From contig NZ_JAUDEA010000013.1 of assembly GCF_030372065.1 (NCBI RefSeq), forward strand, positions 1-53,030: a DNA stretch of 53,030 nucleotides, written 5' to 3'. A model generated the notes under the pieces. It did no database searches and had not been told where the DNA came from. It saw only the letters and a program-made list of their open reading frames with translations. Shown one piece after another: positions 29,467-37,373 of this stretch; positions within the stretch are counted from its first letter, which is position 1; the number at the start of each line of letters is the position of its first letter. The DNA is from Thermophilibacter provencensis. Lineage in GTDB: Bacteria; Actinomycetota; Coriobacteriia; Coriobacteriales; Atopobiaceae. A program made the translations under genes and the position numbers.

Positions 29467-30609
29467 CTAGAGGCGCGCGCCCAGCGCAAGCAGCGAGAAG
29501 AGTCTCTCGGCCGCGAGCGCGTAGAGCTCTTCCGCGCGAGCCAGGGCCTCCTCGAGCGGCATGGCGTCTATCGCCGTGGGGACCACCGCCGCAAGCCCCG
29601 GGAGCCGCGCCGCGTCCGCGCTCATACCGCCCACCACTGCCACGCACGGAACGCCCGCGGCCGCGCAGGCCGCCGCCACACCGTCCACGACCTTGCCGCG
29701 CGACGTCTGCGCGTCGGCGTGGCCCTCCCCCGTGACGCAAAGGTCCGCGCCCTCAAGCAGCGCCGAGAAGTTCGTGAGCTCCAGGACGCACGCGATTCCG
29801 CTCCGCGCCCGGGCGCCGAGAAACGCCATCGCGGCGGCGCCCATCCCACCCGCGGCGCCTGCGCCGGGAACGTCCGCGAAGTTGCGACCAAACGTGGCGG
29901 CGAGCACGCGGGCGTAGCTGGCCATGCCGGCATCGAGCTCGGCGACCTTCTCGGGCGTGGCACCCTTCTGCGGGCCGTAGACCGCGCTCGCGCCCTCGGG
30001 GCCCACGAGCGGGTTGTCCACGTCGCACATGAGGCGGAAGCCTGCCTCGCGGACGCGCGGGTCGAGGCCGGAGACGTCAATCGAGGCAACGCGGGCCAGG
30101 TCAGCGCCGCAGCCCGCGAGCTCGTTGCCGTCGGCGGTGAGGAAGCGCGCACCGAGCGCCCGCATGCAGCCCATGCCCCCGTCGTTGGTGGCGCTGCCGC
30201 CAAGGGCGAGCGTCACGTCGCGCGCGCCGGCGCCCAGCGCGGCGCGGATGAGCTCACCGGTGCCGTAGGTGGTCGTGAGCAGCGGGTTCTTCTCGCCGGG
30301 CGCAAGGAGCGGGAGGCCAGAGGCGGCGGCCATCTCTATGACGGCGCGGCCGTCGGGCAGCATGGCGTATGCAGCGTCAACGGGGCGGCCGAGCGGGTCC
30401 GCTGCGCGCACGCGACGCAGCTCTCCGCCGCAGGCCTGTGCGAGCGCGGCCGCCGTGCCGTCGCCGCCGTCCGCCATGGGAACGCTGAGGCACGCGCAGC
30501 CCGAAAAGTGCCGGCGCGCCGCGGCCGTGAGCAGGCGCGCGGTGGCGGCAGACGAGAGCGTCCCCTTGAGCGAATCCGACGCAAAGACAAACTTAGGCAA
30601 ACCACTCAT
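29467..30609 (-). CDS. Glycerate kinase
   Basis: Phosphorylates glycerate to 2- or 3-phosphoglycerate; it belongs to the GlxK/GarK family. It has 380 residues. The start FVFASDSLKGTLSS is the family N-terminus. SVPMADGGDGTAAAL and ALGGSATNDGGMGC hold the substrate and nucleotide loops, and LCVTGEGHADAQTSRGK is the C-terminal signature. GGAGG lies before the ATG. It is a single gene convergent with the methyltransferase-like gene. Confidence 0.95.
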   Translation of the reverse strand: MSGLPKFVFASDSLKGTLSSAATARLLTAAARRHFSGCACLSVPMADGGDGTAAALAQACGGELRRVRAADPLGRPVDAAYAMLPDGRAVIEMAAASGLPLLAPGEKNPLLTTTYGTGELIRAALGAGARDVTLALGGSATNDGGMGCMRALGARFLTADGNELAGCGADLARVASIDVSGLDPRVREAGFRLMCDVDNPLVGPEGASAVYGPQKGATPEKVAELDAGMASYARVLAATFGRNFADVPGAGAAGGMGAAAMAFLGARARSGIACVLELTNFSALLEGADLCVTGEGHADAQTSRGKVVDGVAAACAAAGVPCVAVVGGMSADAARLPGLAAVVPTAIDAMPLEEALARAEELYALAAERLFSLLALGARL

Positions 30610-30731
30610 GACGCTGCCTCCCTATCGACGCCCCCATTGTAGACGGAGGCGAGCGCCCGAGGCGGCTACGCGGGGGACCGGCCGCACGGAAACCCCCAGT
30701 TTTGGGTTTCTCGGCATCTTGCGCTCGCGGG

Positions 30732-30896
30732 GAGGTCCTTCTCGTGACGTTTTGACCGATTGTGGGCAACATCTTTTATATGTCCTCCCCGAGAAGGACC
30801 TCGAGGCGGCCGATTTGCACCATTTCCCTGGTATTGGGCAACATGTTTGATGCATTTCTCGCCTGCGGCAGCATGCGCATCAAACTTTTTGCCCAA
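30732..30896. repeat. Repeat cluster, glycerate kinase-HAD gap
   Basis: The gap 30610-31032 has no gene. A 13-bp inverted pair (GAGGTCCTTCTCG at 30732-30744, complement at 30790-30802) brackets a motif GTGGGCAACATC (30762). The related TTGGGCAACATGTTTGATGC follows at 30834, with an inverted partner (GCATCAAACTTTTTGCCCAA, 30877-30896). This is again a forward-forward-reverse arrangement. The rest of the gap is GC-rich and carries only the HAD promoter region. Confidence 0.65.
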
Positions 30897-30998
30897 AACT
30901 TCCCGTGGCGGCAGGGGCGGAGAATGGTGACGGGGCCGGGGCACAGCGGGACCGGGGCGCGGCAGGGCCGCACCGCAGCCGAGACGCCCCGGCGGGCT

Positions 30999-31004
30999 TA
31001 TACT
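30999..31004 (+). promoter_or_regulatory. Candidate -10 element for HAD gene
   Basis: TATACT with a predicted start about 22 bases before the TTG start codon. No good -35 was found. Confidence 0.45.
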
Positions 31005-31032
31005 TCCGCATGAGAGAAACGGGAGGACAGCC

Positions 31033-31893
31033 TTGATCAAGCTCTTTGCGTGCGACCTTGACGGCACGCTCTACAACGCGCTCCACGAGACGGACCGCGC
31101 CATTCTCACGCGCATCGAGCGCGCCATCGCTGCGGGCCGCCACGTTGCCGTGGCAACGGGCCGCTGGTCGCACTCCGCCTCCGAGCTTGGCTTTGGCGAG
31201 CTTCCCATGGAGGTCGTCTGCGGCAACGGCGCCTTTGTCTACGGCCCCGGCGCGCGCCTCCTACGCCACGTGACCATAGACCCCGCCACGCTCGAGGAGC
31301 TTCTCGACACCTTTCCCACCTGCTGCTTTACCTGCATCGCACCGGACGGGACCTTTGTGCGCGGAACGAGAGACCAGCACAGCGCTGGCTATCTTGCGCC
31401 AAGCGGCCTTCTGGGCCCCCTCATCGCCCGCCGCATGAGGCGAGGCCTCCACAGCGAGAGCTTTGTCTTTGGCCAGACCACGAGCGACATCCTCTCGCAC
31501 GAGGTCTGCAAGGTGAACTGCCGCGTTGCCGACCCGGCGCTCGAGGCGGAGGTCGACGCGTTTGTTTCCGAGCACGCAGACACGCTCGTGAACGCGTCCT
31601 TTGACGGGAGCCTCTTTGAGATCACCGCCGCGGGCGTGGACAAGGGCGAGGCCGTGGCCTGGCTCGCGGCACGGCTCGGCTACGCGGAAGACGAGGTGGC
31701 AGTCTATGGCGACGGCGGCAACGACCTCGTGATGCTCGAGCGCTTTGAGCACGCCTATGCCACGCGCGGCGGCAGCGAGGCCGCAAAGCGCGCCGCCGGA
31801 AACGTCATCGGAAGCTGCGCGTTTCATGCGGTGCCGCGCCACATCATGGCGACAATCCGGCGAGAGGGACCCCTGGCCCAAGACGAGGGATAG
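31033..31893 (+). CDS. Cof-type HAD hydrolase
   Basis: A phosphatase of the HAD superfamily, Cof subgroup, likely acting on sugar phosphates or nucleotides; the substrate is unknown. It has 286 residues. Motif I is FACDLDGTLY, motif II AVATGRWS, motif III the Lys in VDKGEAVAWL, and motif IV VYGDGGNDLVML. The cap domain lies between about 85 and 190. The start is TTG, supported by GGGAGGACAG placed correctly before it. It converges on tRNA-Pro and ispE. Confidence 0.93.
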   Translation: MIKLFACDLDGTLYNALHETDRAILTRIERAIAAGRHVAVATGRWSHSASELGFGELPMEVVCGNGAFVYGPGARLLRHVTIDPATLEELLDTFPTCCFTCIAPDGTFVRGTRDQHSAGYLAPSGLLGPLIARRMRRGLHSESFVFGQTTSDILSHEVCKVNCRVADPALEAEVDAFVSEHADTLVNASFDGSLFEITAAGVDKGEAVAWLAARLGYAEDEVAVYGDGGNDLVMLERFEHAYATRGGSEAAKRAAGNVIGSCAFHAVPRHIMATIRREGPLAQDEG

Positions 31894-31894
31894 C

Positions 31895-31926
31895 AAAACG
31901 GCCGGGGGCGCACCGCCTCCGGCCGA
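31895..31926 (-). terminator. Terminator after tRNA-Pro
   Basis: On the minus strand CGGCCGGAGGCGG and CCCCCGGCCG form a hairpin ending in TTTT. It may serve both the tRNA and, on the other strand, the HAD gene. Confidence 0.8.
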
Positions 31927-31934
31927 ATAGTTCG

Positions 31935-32011
<77 letters not shown>

Positions 32012-32026
32012 TAGCGAAAGGGTATT

Positions 32027-32905
32027 CTAGCAGACTTCCGCCCCAGAACCAAGGGTTTTTGTCGACCAGCTTCGCCAGCCACGCTCGGCAGCCTCTGCGG
32101 CGATGGCGTCTGCGGCGTCTCCACTCTCGCAGATGGCAAAGGAGCACGTTCCCGAGCCCGTCACCTGCGCCGCAAGCACTCCCGCCTGGCCGCGGAGCCA
32201 CGTCTCGACGGCACCCACCTCCGGGCAGAGCGCCCGCGCCGCGCCGGCGAGGTTGTTGTGAAGACGCGCGGCAACGCCGGCAACGTCCCCCGCGGCGAGC
32301 GCCCCGCACATCCCCTCGTAGCCAACCGGCTCCTCGCCCGCACGGTCAAACTCCGCGTAGGCGGCCGGGGTCGACCCGCCCTCCGCATGCGGCATCACCA
32401 GCGCGAGCGGCATCTCAAGCCACGGGAACGTGCGCTCGAGCACGTCACCCGCCCCCAGGCAGAGCGAGGGCCGCGGGTCGAGAAAGAAGGCCACGTCAGC
32501 CCCAACGCGGCGGGCCACGCCCACCACGCGCGGGTCGAGCGCGTCCGCGCCCCAGAGCCCGGCAAGCGCCCGCAGCGTGGCGCCGGCGTCCGCCGAGGAG
32601 CCACCCAGGCCCGCGCGCTCGGGAATGCGCGCCTCAACGCTTATCCTCACCGCGGGCTCCACACCCAGCGCGTCCGCAAGCAGCGTAGCGGCCTTCCAGA
32701 CGCCGGTCTTCTCGGGCGCCACGCCAAGCTCGGGCGAGAAGGACACTCCCAGCGCGGGCGCGGCCTCAACGCGCACGACGTCAAAGAGCGCGACGGGCGC
32801 CATCACGGAGTCGACGCGGTGATAGCCGCGCTCGTCCTTCTCGCGATGAACGCCCAGATGAAGGTTGATCTTGCAGGGGGTCCTGACGACCACGTCGCCG
32901 CTCAA
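32027..32905 (-). CDS. ispE: 4-diphosphocytidyl-2-C-methyl-D-erythritol kinase
   Basis: The fourth enzyme of the MEP pathway, a GHMP kinase; with ispD and ispF this window holds three consecutive steps. It has 292 residues. The N-terminal TPCKINLHLGVHREKDERGYH is typical, and the ATP loop is RAGLGGSSADAGATL. The annotated start is TTG, 6 bp after the veg stop; a GTG four codons later is an alternative. The veg-ispE order is the same as in Bacillota. Confidence 0.94.
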   Translation of the reverse strand: MSGDVVVRTPCKINLHLGVHREKDERGYHRVDSVMAPVALFDVVRVEAAPALGVSFSPELGVAPEKTGVWKAATLLADALGVEPAVRISVEARIPERAGLGGSSADAGATLRALAGLWGADALDPRVVGVARRVGADVAFFLDPRPSLCLGAGDVLERTFPWLEMPLALVMPHAEGGSTPAAYAEFDRAGEEPVGYEGMCGALAAGDVAGVAARLHNNLAGAARALCPEVGAVETWLRGQAGVLAAQVTGSGTCSFAICESGDAADAIAAEAAERGWRSWSTKTLGSGAEVC

Positions 32906-32911
32906 GCGCGC

Positions 32912-33208
32912 CTACTCGCTCAGGGGCTCGACAAAGTCGAACAGGCGCTCGCCCGTCTCGATGTCAAAGAGCTCAACGGTGCCCGTGAGAACGTCGACGT
33001 ACTGGTAGGACTGGCGCGCGGTGCGGCCGCGGCGCTCCTCGACCTCAACGATAAAGAGCGAGGGGTGCGCGTTCACGAGCGTGCCGGTGCGCTCCACAAT
33101 GCGGGAGCGACCCATGTTGGCCTTGACCTTGAGGCGCTTTCCCTCGAGCTGGTGAAGCTCGTCACGAATCTCGTCGACCCGGTTGACGGGCGGAATCTCG
33201 TTCTCCAT
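32912..33208 (-). CDS. veg: Veg-family protein
   Basis: A 98-residue member of the Veg (DUF1021) family; B. subtilis Veg promotes biofilm formation by acting against SinR. The core EIRDELHQLEGKRLKVKANM, followed by GRSRIVERTGTLVNAHPSLF, is family-typical, and the C-terminus is acidic. The longer upstream frame lacks support. The ATG at 33208 has GGAGGG before it and a promoter at 33261-33289. It is the first gene of a veg-ispE transcript. Confidence 0.9.
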   Translation of the reverse strand: MENEIPPVNRVDEIRDELHQLEGKRLKVKANMGRSRIVERTGTLVNAHPSLFIVEVEERRGRTARQSYQYVDVLTGTVELFDIETGERLFDFVEPLSE

Positions 33209-33260
33209 ATGACCCTCCACACGCCCCGCTGGGCGAAAAGTCCAGAATTGCGGAAATTTC

Positions 33261-33289
33261 ATCATATGACGCAATGACCCGGCCTGCAA
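33261..33289 (-). promoter_or_regulatory. veg-ispE promoter (-35/-10)
   Basis: On the minus strand TTGCAG, 17 bases, then TATGAT, with the start about 45 bases before the veg ATG. Confidence 0.7.
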
Positions 33290-33349
33290 TCTGGTTCAAC
33301 CTCTTGACACGATAAGACCACGCCCCGGCGCCCGGAGCGGTGCTACACT

Positions 33350-33355
33350 GCCCGC
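33350..33355 (+). promoter_or_regulatory. Candidate extended -10 for pepQ
   Basis: TACACT with a TG one base upstream, starting about 17 bases before the pepQ GTG. A TTGACA at 33303 is too far upstream to be its -35. Confidence 0.4.
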
Positions 33356-33377
33356 AGGACCCGGCGAAAGGACAGGC

Positions 33378-34466
33378 GTGGACGAGAAGAGGCTCGCAAG
33401 CGTGCGCAACAATCTGGCGAGAAGGGGCCTCACACAGGCGCTCATCGTCGACCCGCTCTCCATCTGGTGGCTCTGCGGCTACCACACCGAGCCGTACGAG
33501 CGCTTTCTTGCCCTGCTCGTCACGGCGGACGGGACGCCCACGCTCTTTGCCAACCGGCTCTTCCCCAGCGCGGACGGGTGCGGGGCGCACGTGGCGAGCT
33601 TCTCGGACACCGAGGACCCCGTGGCGCTCGTTGCCGAGCGGACGAACGCCCGCGAGCCGCTCGGCGTGGACAAGGACCTCGCCGCGCGCTGGCTCGTTCC
33701 GCTCATGGAGGCCGGCGCCGCCTCTGGGTTTGTCCTCGCCTCCGACGCCGTGGACGACGCGCGCTCGATCAAGGACGCTCGCGAGCGCGAGCTCATGCGC
33801 GCGGCGTCCGCCACCAACGACGAGGCCATGGCCTGGCTCGCCCGGCAGGTGCGCCCTGGCGTGACGGAGCGCCAGATCGCCGACGGCCTGCTCGCGGAGT
33901 ACCGCCGCCTCGGGGCGCAGGACCACTCGTTCTCCCCCATCGTGAGCTTTGGCGACCACGCCGCGGACCCGCACCACGAGCCCGACGACACGCCGTTTGC
34001 GCCGGGCGACATGGTGCTCTTTGACGTGGGCTGCAAGCGCGACTGGTACTGCTCGGACATGACGCGCACGTTCTTCACCGCCGAGCCCACGGAGCACCAG
34101 CGCGCCGTCTACGACGCCGTGCTGCGCGCCAACGAAGCCGCCGAGAAGATCGTGCGCCCCGGCGTGACGTTTGCCGAGATAGACCGCGCGGCGCGCTCCG
34201 TCATTGAGGAGGCCGGCTGGGGCGAGGCGTTCACGCACCGCCTGGGGCACCAGATTGGCCTTGTGGACCACGAGCCCGGTGACGTGAGCGCCGCGCACGA
34301 CGAGCCGGTGCGGCCCGGGCAGTGCTTCTCCATCGAGCCGGGCATCTACCTTCCCGGGGACATGGGCGTGCGCATCGAGGACCTCGTCATCGTGACCGAG
34401 GACGGCTGCGAGGTGCTCAACCGCTACCCCAAGGAGCTCACGGTACTGGGACACCCTCAAAAATAA
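33378..34466 (+). CDS. pepQ: M24 family Xaa-Pro peptidase
   Basis: A metallopeptidase cleaving Xaa-Pro bonds, 362 residues. The creatinase-like N-domain (1-130) precedes the pita-bread domain. Metal ligands are visible: Asp in VLFDVG and SDMTRTF (about 215-230), His in HRLGHQIGL (about 289), Glu in SIEPGIY (about 317) and Glu in RIEDLVI (about 333). The start is GTG after AAAGGA. The TAA stop lies inside an inverted repeat (34459-34553). Aminopeptidase and dipeptidase members look alike, so the exact specificity is open. Confidence 0.92.
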   Translation: MDEKRLASVRNNLARRGLTQALIVDPLSIWWLCGYHTEPYERFLALLVTADGTPTLFANRLFPSADGCGAHVASFSDTEDPVALVAERTNAREPLGVDKDLAARWLVPLMEAGAASGFVLASDAVDDARSIKDARERELMRAASATNDEAMAWLARQVRPGVTERQIADGLLAEYRRLGAQDHSFSPIVSFGDHAADPHHEPDDTPFAPGDMVLFDVGCKRDWYCSDMTRTFFTAEPTEHQRAVYDAVLRANEAAEKIVRPGVTFAEIDRAARSVIEEAGWGEAFTHRLGHQIGLVDHEPGDVSAAHDEPVRPGQCFSIEPGIYLPGDMGVRIEDLVIVTEDGCEVLNRYPKELTVLGHPQK

Positions 34467-34553
34467 TGGGCACAGCTCGGCCTCTCGCTTTTACTCAACT
34501 GGACTTTTGTTGGTGCCTTGCCAATAAAACTGGCACCTGTGCCCGTTATTTTT
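34459..34553. repeat. Inverted repeat over the pepQ stop
   Basis: AAAAATAATGGGCACAG (34459-34475) and its complement with one mismatch (34537-34553) bracket 61 bases. An inner pair, GGTGCC (34512) with GGCACC (34532), lies inside. The pepQ stop codon TAA is part of the left arm. AT-rich ends make it usable as a bidirectional terminator between pepQ and nagB. Confidence 0.8.
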
Positions 34554-34597
34554 AGAGCGGGGTCACTCCCGCGGCAATTCCGGGAGCATCCGAGCGC

Positions 34598-34631
34598 AAA
34601 AAACGGGCGGGAACCCGAAGGCTCCCGCCCG
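34598..34631 (-). terminator. nagB intrinsic terminator
   Basis: On the minus strand CGGGCGGGAGCC, a TTCG loop and GGTTCCCGCCCG form a hairpin followed by TTTTTT, about 33 bases after the nagB stop. Confidence 0.92.
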
Positions 34632-34663
34632 ATACGCACGTCTCTCGCCAGGTGACGCCGGCG

Positions 34664-35398
34664 CTACTCCGCCGGGCAGAGCGCGAGCGCCGCCTCGTCG
34701 GCCACGACCACCACGTTGGGGTGCAGCTGAAGGATGGAGGCGGGGCAGCTCGGGACAATGGGGCCGTAGCACATGTCGTGCACGGCCTGGGCCTTGGCGT
34801 CGCCGTTGGCAACAACGAGGATGGACTTGGCGCCCATGATGGTGCCGATGCCCATGGTGTAGGCCTGGCGCGGCACGTCGTCGATGCTGTCAAACAGGCG
34901 GCTGTTGGCCTGGATGGTGGACTCGGTGAGGTCGACGCAGTGCGTCCCCTTGATGAAGGAGTCGCAGGGCTCGTTGAAGCCAATGTGGCCGTTGTTGCCA
35001 ATGCCGAGGAGCTGGAGGTCCTGGTGGCCGGCGGCGGCAACAGCCTCGTCGTACTCGGCGCAGGCGGCCTCATAGTCCTCCATGAGGCCGTCGGGCACGT
35101 GCGTGTTGGCCTTGTCGATGTTCACGTGATCAAAGAGGTTCACGTTCATGAAGTAGCGGTAGCTCTGGTCGTGATCGCCGGGTAGGCCGCGATACTCGTC
35201 GAGGTTATAGGTCTTGACCTGCGAGAAGTCCAGGTCGCCGGCCTCGTAGGCGGCAACGAGGTTCTTGTAGGTGCCAATGGGCGTGGAGCCGGTGGCAAGA
35301 CCGAGCACGCAGTCGGGCTTAAGGGTAACCTGAGCCGCGATGATGGCAGCGGCCTTGCGGCTCATGTCCTCGTAATCCTTGGCGCGAACGATTCTCAT
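34664..35398 (-). CDS. nagB: Glucosamine-6-phosphate deaminase
   Basis: Converts glucosamine 6-phosphate to fructose 6-phosphate and ammonia, for amino-sugar use. From MRIVRAKDYEDMSRK it is 244 residues, the short bacterial form. Motifs are LGLATGSTPIGTYKNL (phosphate loop), NLDEYRGL (catalytic Asp) and GIGNNGHIGFNEP (catalytic His). The long upstream frame is not real. GGAAGGGAT precedes the ATG. No nagA or PTS gene is adjacent. A weak dyad AACCA-N2-TGGTT upstream could be an operator. Confidence 0.96.
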   Translation of the reverse strand: MRIVRAKDYEDMSRKAAAIIAAQVTLKPDCVLGLATGSTPIGTYKNLVAAYEAGDLDFSQVKTYNLDEYRGLPGDHDQSYRYFMNVNLFDHVNIDKANTHVPDGLMEDYEAACAEYDEAVAAAGHQDLQLLGIGNNGHIGFNEPCDSFIKGTHCVDLTESTIQANSRLFDSIDDVPRQAYTMGIGTIMGAKSILVVANGDAKAQAVHDMCYGPIVPSCPASILQLHPNVVVVADEAALALCPAE

Positions 35399-35725
35399 AA
35401 CATATCCCTTCCATAGATCGGCGAGCCCCTCCGCCCGCCGTGCGGCGCAAAAGGCCGCCGCCAACGTGACTGCGACCACCAGGGCGAGGTCGCCAAAAGC
35501 TATGAGAAGGACCCGCCGTGTCGAGGCCCCTGCCCGTCCACGGCGGCCCGGGGCGCGCGCCCCGAACGTTTTCATCATGACGCATTTGCGCGGGCGCGCC
35601 GGCGGGCTTCGGGCAAACGGCACCAAAACGACGCGGGGCGGGCGAGAAGAACCTCGCTGGTCATAGAAATCAGAACCAACTGGTTATATCGTCACCTCGT
35701 TGCGGCGCCCCCCGCGGCGCGCGCC
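35399..35725. other. Gene-free interval nagB-rdgB with a small dyad
   Basis: 327 bp with no convincing gene on either strand. The only structure I see is AACCA-N2-TGGTT at 35674-35685, overlapping an AT-rich TATAAC on the minus strand. This is a possible regulator site for nagB, resembling the TGGT/ACCA half-sites of GntR-type operators. A plus-strand ORF here has biased, low-complexity residues and is discarded. Confidence 0.35.
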
Positions 35726-36355
35726 CTACAGCTTGGAGGCCAGGTCCTCCAGCGCGTGGAAGCGGTGCGAGATGAGGTTCTTCTCGTCAAGCGTGAGCTC
35801 GGCCATCGTCTTGCCCGGGGTCTCCTCCGGCAGGAAGAGCGGGTCGTAGCCAAAGCCGTGATTGCCGCGCGGCTCGCGGCCCACCGTGCCCTCGCAGTCG
35901 CCGTCGCCGCGCAGGACCTCCTCGCCGCGCACGAGCACCACGCTCGAGTGAAAGCGCGCCGTGCGGGCCTCGTCGGGAACGGCCGCCATCTGCTCCATGA
36001 GCTTCTCGTTGTTGGCGGCATCGTTGCCGTGCTCGCCGGCCCAGCGTGCCGAGAAGATCCCCGGCGCGCCGTCGAGGGCGTCCACGCACAGGCCCGAGTC
36101 ATCGGCGACCGCCATGGGCAGGCCCGTCTCGGCCTGCGCGGCGCGCGCCTTGATGAGGGCGTTGTCAAAGAAGGTCTCGCCGTCCTCCACCGGGTCCGGG
36201 AAGTCCCCCAGCTCGCCGAGGGCCACAAAGCGCACCCCCGGCATCACGGGCGCGAGGATGGTCTCGATCTCAACGACCTTGTGCGCGTTGCCCGTGGCCA
36301 CAACGACCGTTGCGGCGGGGTCAAGCTCGCCGATCTCAATGCGTGCCAATGTCAT
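35726..36355 (-). CDS. rdgB: XTP/dITP pyrophosphatase (RdgB/HAM1)
   Basis: A house-cleaning enzyme removing non-canonical purine triphosphates, 209 residues. VVVATGNAHKVVEIETIL is the substrate loop. AVADDSGLCVDALDGAPGIF is the metal site, and GNHGFGYDPLFLPE is the purine-binding signature. It follows rph by 42 bp on the same strand. The rph-rdgB pairing is common in bacteria and links RNA turnover with nucleotide sanitation. Confidence 0.97.
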   Translation of the reverse strand: MTLARIEIGELDPAATVVVATGNAHKVVEIETILAPVMPGVRFVALGELGDFPDPVEDGETFFDNALIKARAAQAETGLPMAVADDSGLCVDALDGAPGIFSARWAGEHGNDAANNEKLMEQMAAVPDEARTARFHSSVVLVRGEEVLRGDGDCEGTVGREPRGNHGFGYDPLFLPEETPGKTMAELTLDEKNLISHRFHALEDLASKL

Positions 36356-36397
36356 CTCTCCTCTCGTTGCCCAAAGGGGGGCAGCCCCTCCCGGGCA

Positions 36398-37135
36398 TCA
36401 CAGGCGGTAGCCAGTTGCCTCCGACTGGAGCCTCACAAGCCGCTCGATTCCCGCCTGGCCAAGGTCGAGCAGGCGGTCGAGCTGGGCGCGGTCGAGCGTG
36501 GAGCGCTCGCCGGTGCCCTGCACCTCCACGATGCGCCCCTCGTCCGTCCCCACGAGGTTGAGGTCAACCTCGGCGTGGCTGTCCTCGGGATAGTCCAGGT
36601 CGAGCAGGGCGACGCCCCCAACGTATCCCGCCGAGATGGCGGCAACCTGCCCCGTGAGCGGCAGACGGGGCAGCTTGCCCCGCTCCACGAGCCCCTTGAG
36701 CGCCTCGTGCAGCGCCACCCACGCGCCCGTGATCGACGCGGTGCGCGTGCCGCCGTCCGCCTGGATGACGTCGCAGTCGAGCGTGATCGTGATCTCGCCC
36801 AGGCGGTCGAGGCGCGTGACGGCGCGCAGGCTCCGCCCGATGAGCCGCTCGATCTCCATGGAGCGTCCCTTGCGGCCGCGATACTCGCGCGGGGTGCGAC
36901 GGTTGGTTGAGGCCGGCAGCATCGCGTACTCGGCCGTCACCCAGCCGGCATGCGCGTTCTTGCGCCAGTTGGGCACGCCCTCCTCAACGGTCGCCGAGCA
37001 GAGCACGCGCGTGTCGCCAAACTCGGCGAGGCACGAGCCGTCGGCGTTCTTCATGACGCCCGGCGTGAGGGTGACGGGCCGCATCTGGTCCGCGGTGCGG
37101 CAAAACGAGCGCTCGGGCAGGGTCTTCTCGTCCAT
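36398..37135 (-). CDS. rph: Ribonuclease PH
   Basis: A phosphorolytic 3'-5' exoribonuclease that trims tRNA 3' ends, 245 residues from MDEKTLPERSFCR. Motifs are GDTRVLCSATVEEGVP, TAEYAMLPASTNRRTPRE and the active-site region DCDVIQADGGTRTASITGA. The frame extends 21 codons further upstream, but GGAGCCCC precedes the chosen ATG. A TACACT -10 lies at 37157-37162. The gene is complete and lacks the frameshift known in E. coli K-12. Confidence 0.96.
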   Translation of the reverse strand: MDEKTLPERSFCRTADQMRPVTLTPGVMKNADGSCLAEFGDTRVLCSATVEEGVPNWRKNAHAGWVTAEYAMLPASTNRRTPREYRGRKGRSMEIERLIGRSLRAVTRLDRLGEITITLDCDVIQADGGTRTASITGAWVALHEALKGLVERGKLPRLPLTGQVAAISAGYVGGVALLDLDYPEDSHAEVDLNLVGTDEGRIVEVQGTGERSTLDRAQLDRLLDLGQAGIERLVRLQSEATGYRL

Positions 37136-37202
37136 GGGGCTCCTTTCGTCCCTGCCAGTGTAGCCCAAGGTCCTTCTCGCCTGGGCACGGGCCGGCACGA
37201 GA

Positions 37203-37234
37203 AGGCCCCCGCCGGGCAGCGCCAGCAGGGGCCG
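37203..37234 (-). terminator. Hairpin after tRNA-Val
   Basis: GGCCCCTGC and GCGGGGGCC pair around a loop and are followed by TTCTCG. A moderate terminator located 10 bases after the tRNA. Confidence 0.55.
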
Positions 37235-37243
37235 AGAAGTGCA

Positions 37244-37319
37244 TGGTGGGCGATGACGGGTTCGAACCGCCGACCTTGTGCGTGTAAGGCACCTGCGCTA
37301 GCCGCTGCGCCAATCGCCC
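37244..37319 (-). tRNA. tRNA-Val (TAC)
   Basis: The acceptor is GGGCGAT/ATCGCCC, the anticodon loop is CTTACAC, and the CCA is encoded. The first anticodon-stem pair is G-A and not Watson-Crick; the other four pairs are normal. Confidence 0.92.
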
Positions 37320-37360
37320 GGACAGGAAGAGTCTAGCATACGCAAGTCGGGCGCCTGCCC

Positions 37361-37366
37361 TATACT
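37361..37366 (+). promoter_or_regulatory. Candidate -10 element for MurE-type ligase
   Basis: TATACT only 7 bases before the ATG, so the predicted transcript would begin at or next to the start codon. No good -35. Confidence 0.4.
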
Positions 37367-37373
37367 GAGGGCC

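Noticed and set aside
33303..33308. TTGACA as the -35 of pepQ.
   Set aside because: The only -10-like element lies about 41 bases further on, much more than 17, and no -10 stands at the right distance.
35379..35666. A 95-codon plus-strand ORF upstream of rdgB.
   Set aside because: Arg/Ala/Thr-rich, antisense to the nagB leader, no ribosome site and no recognisable features.
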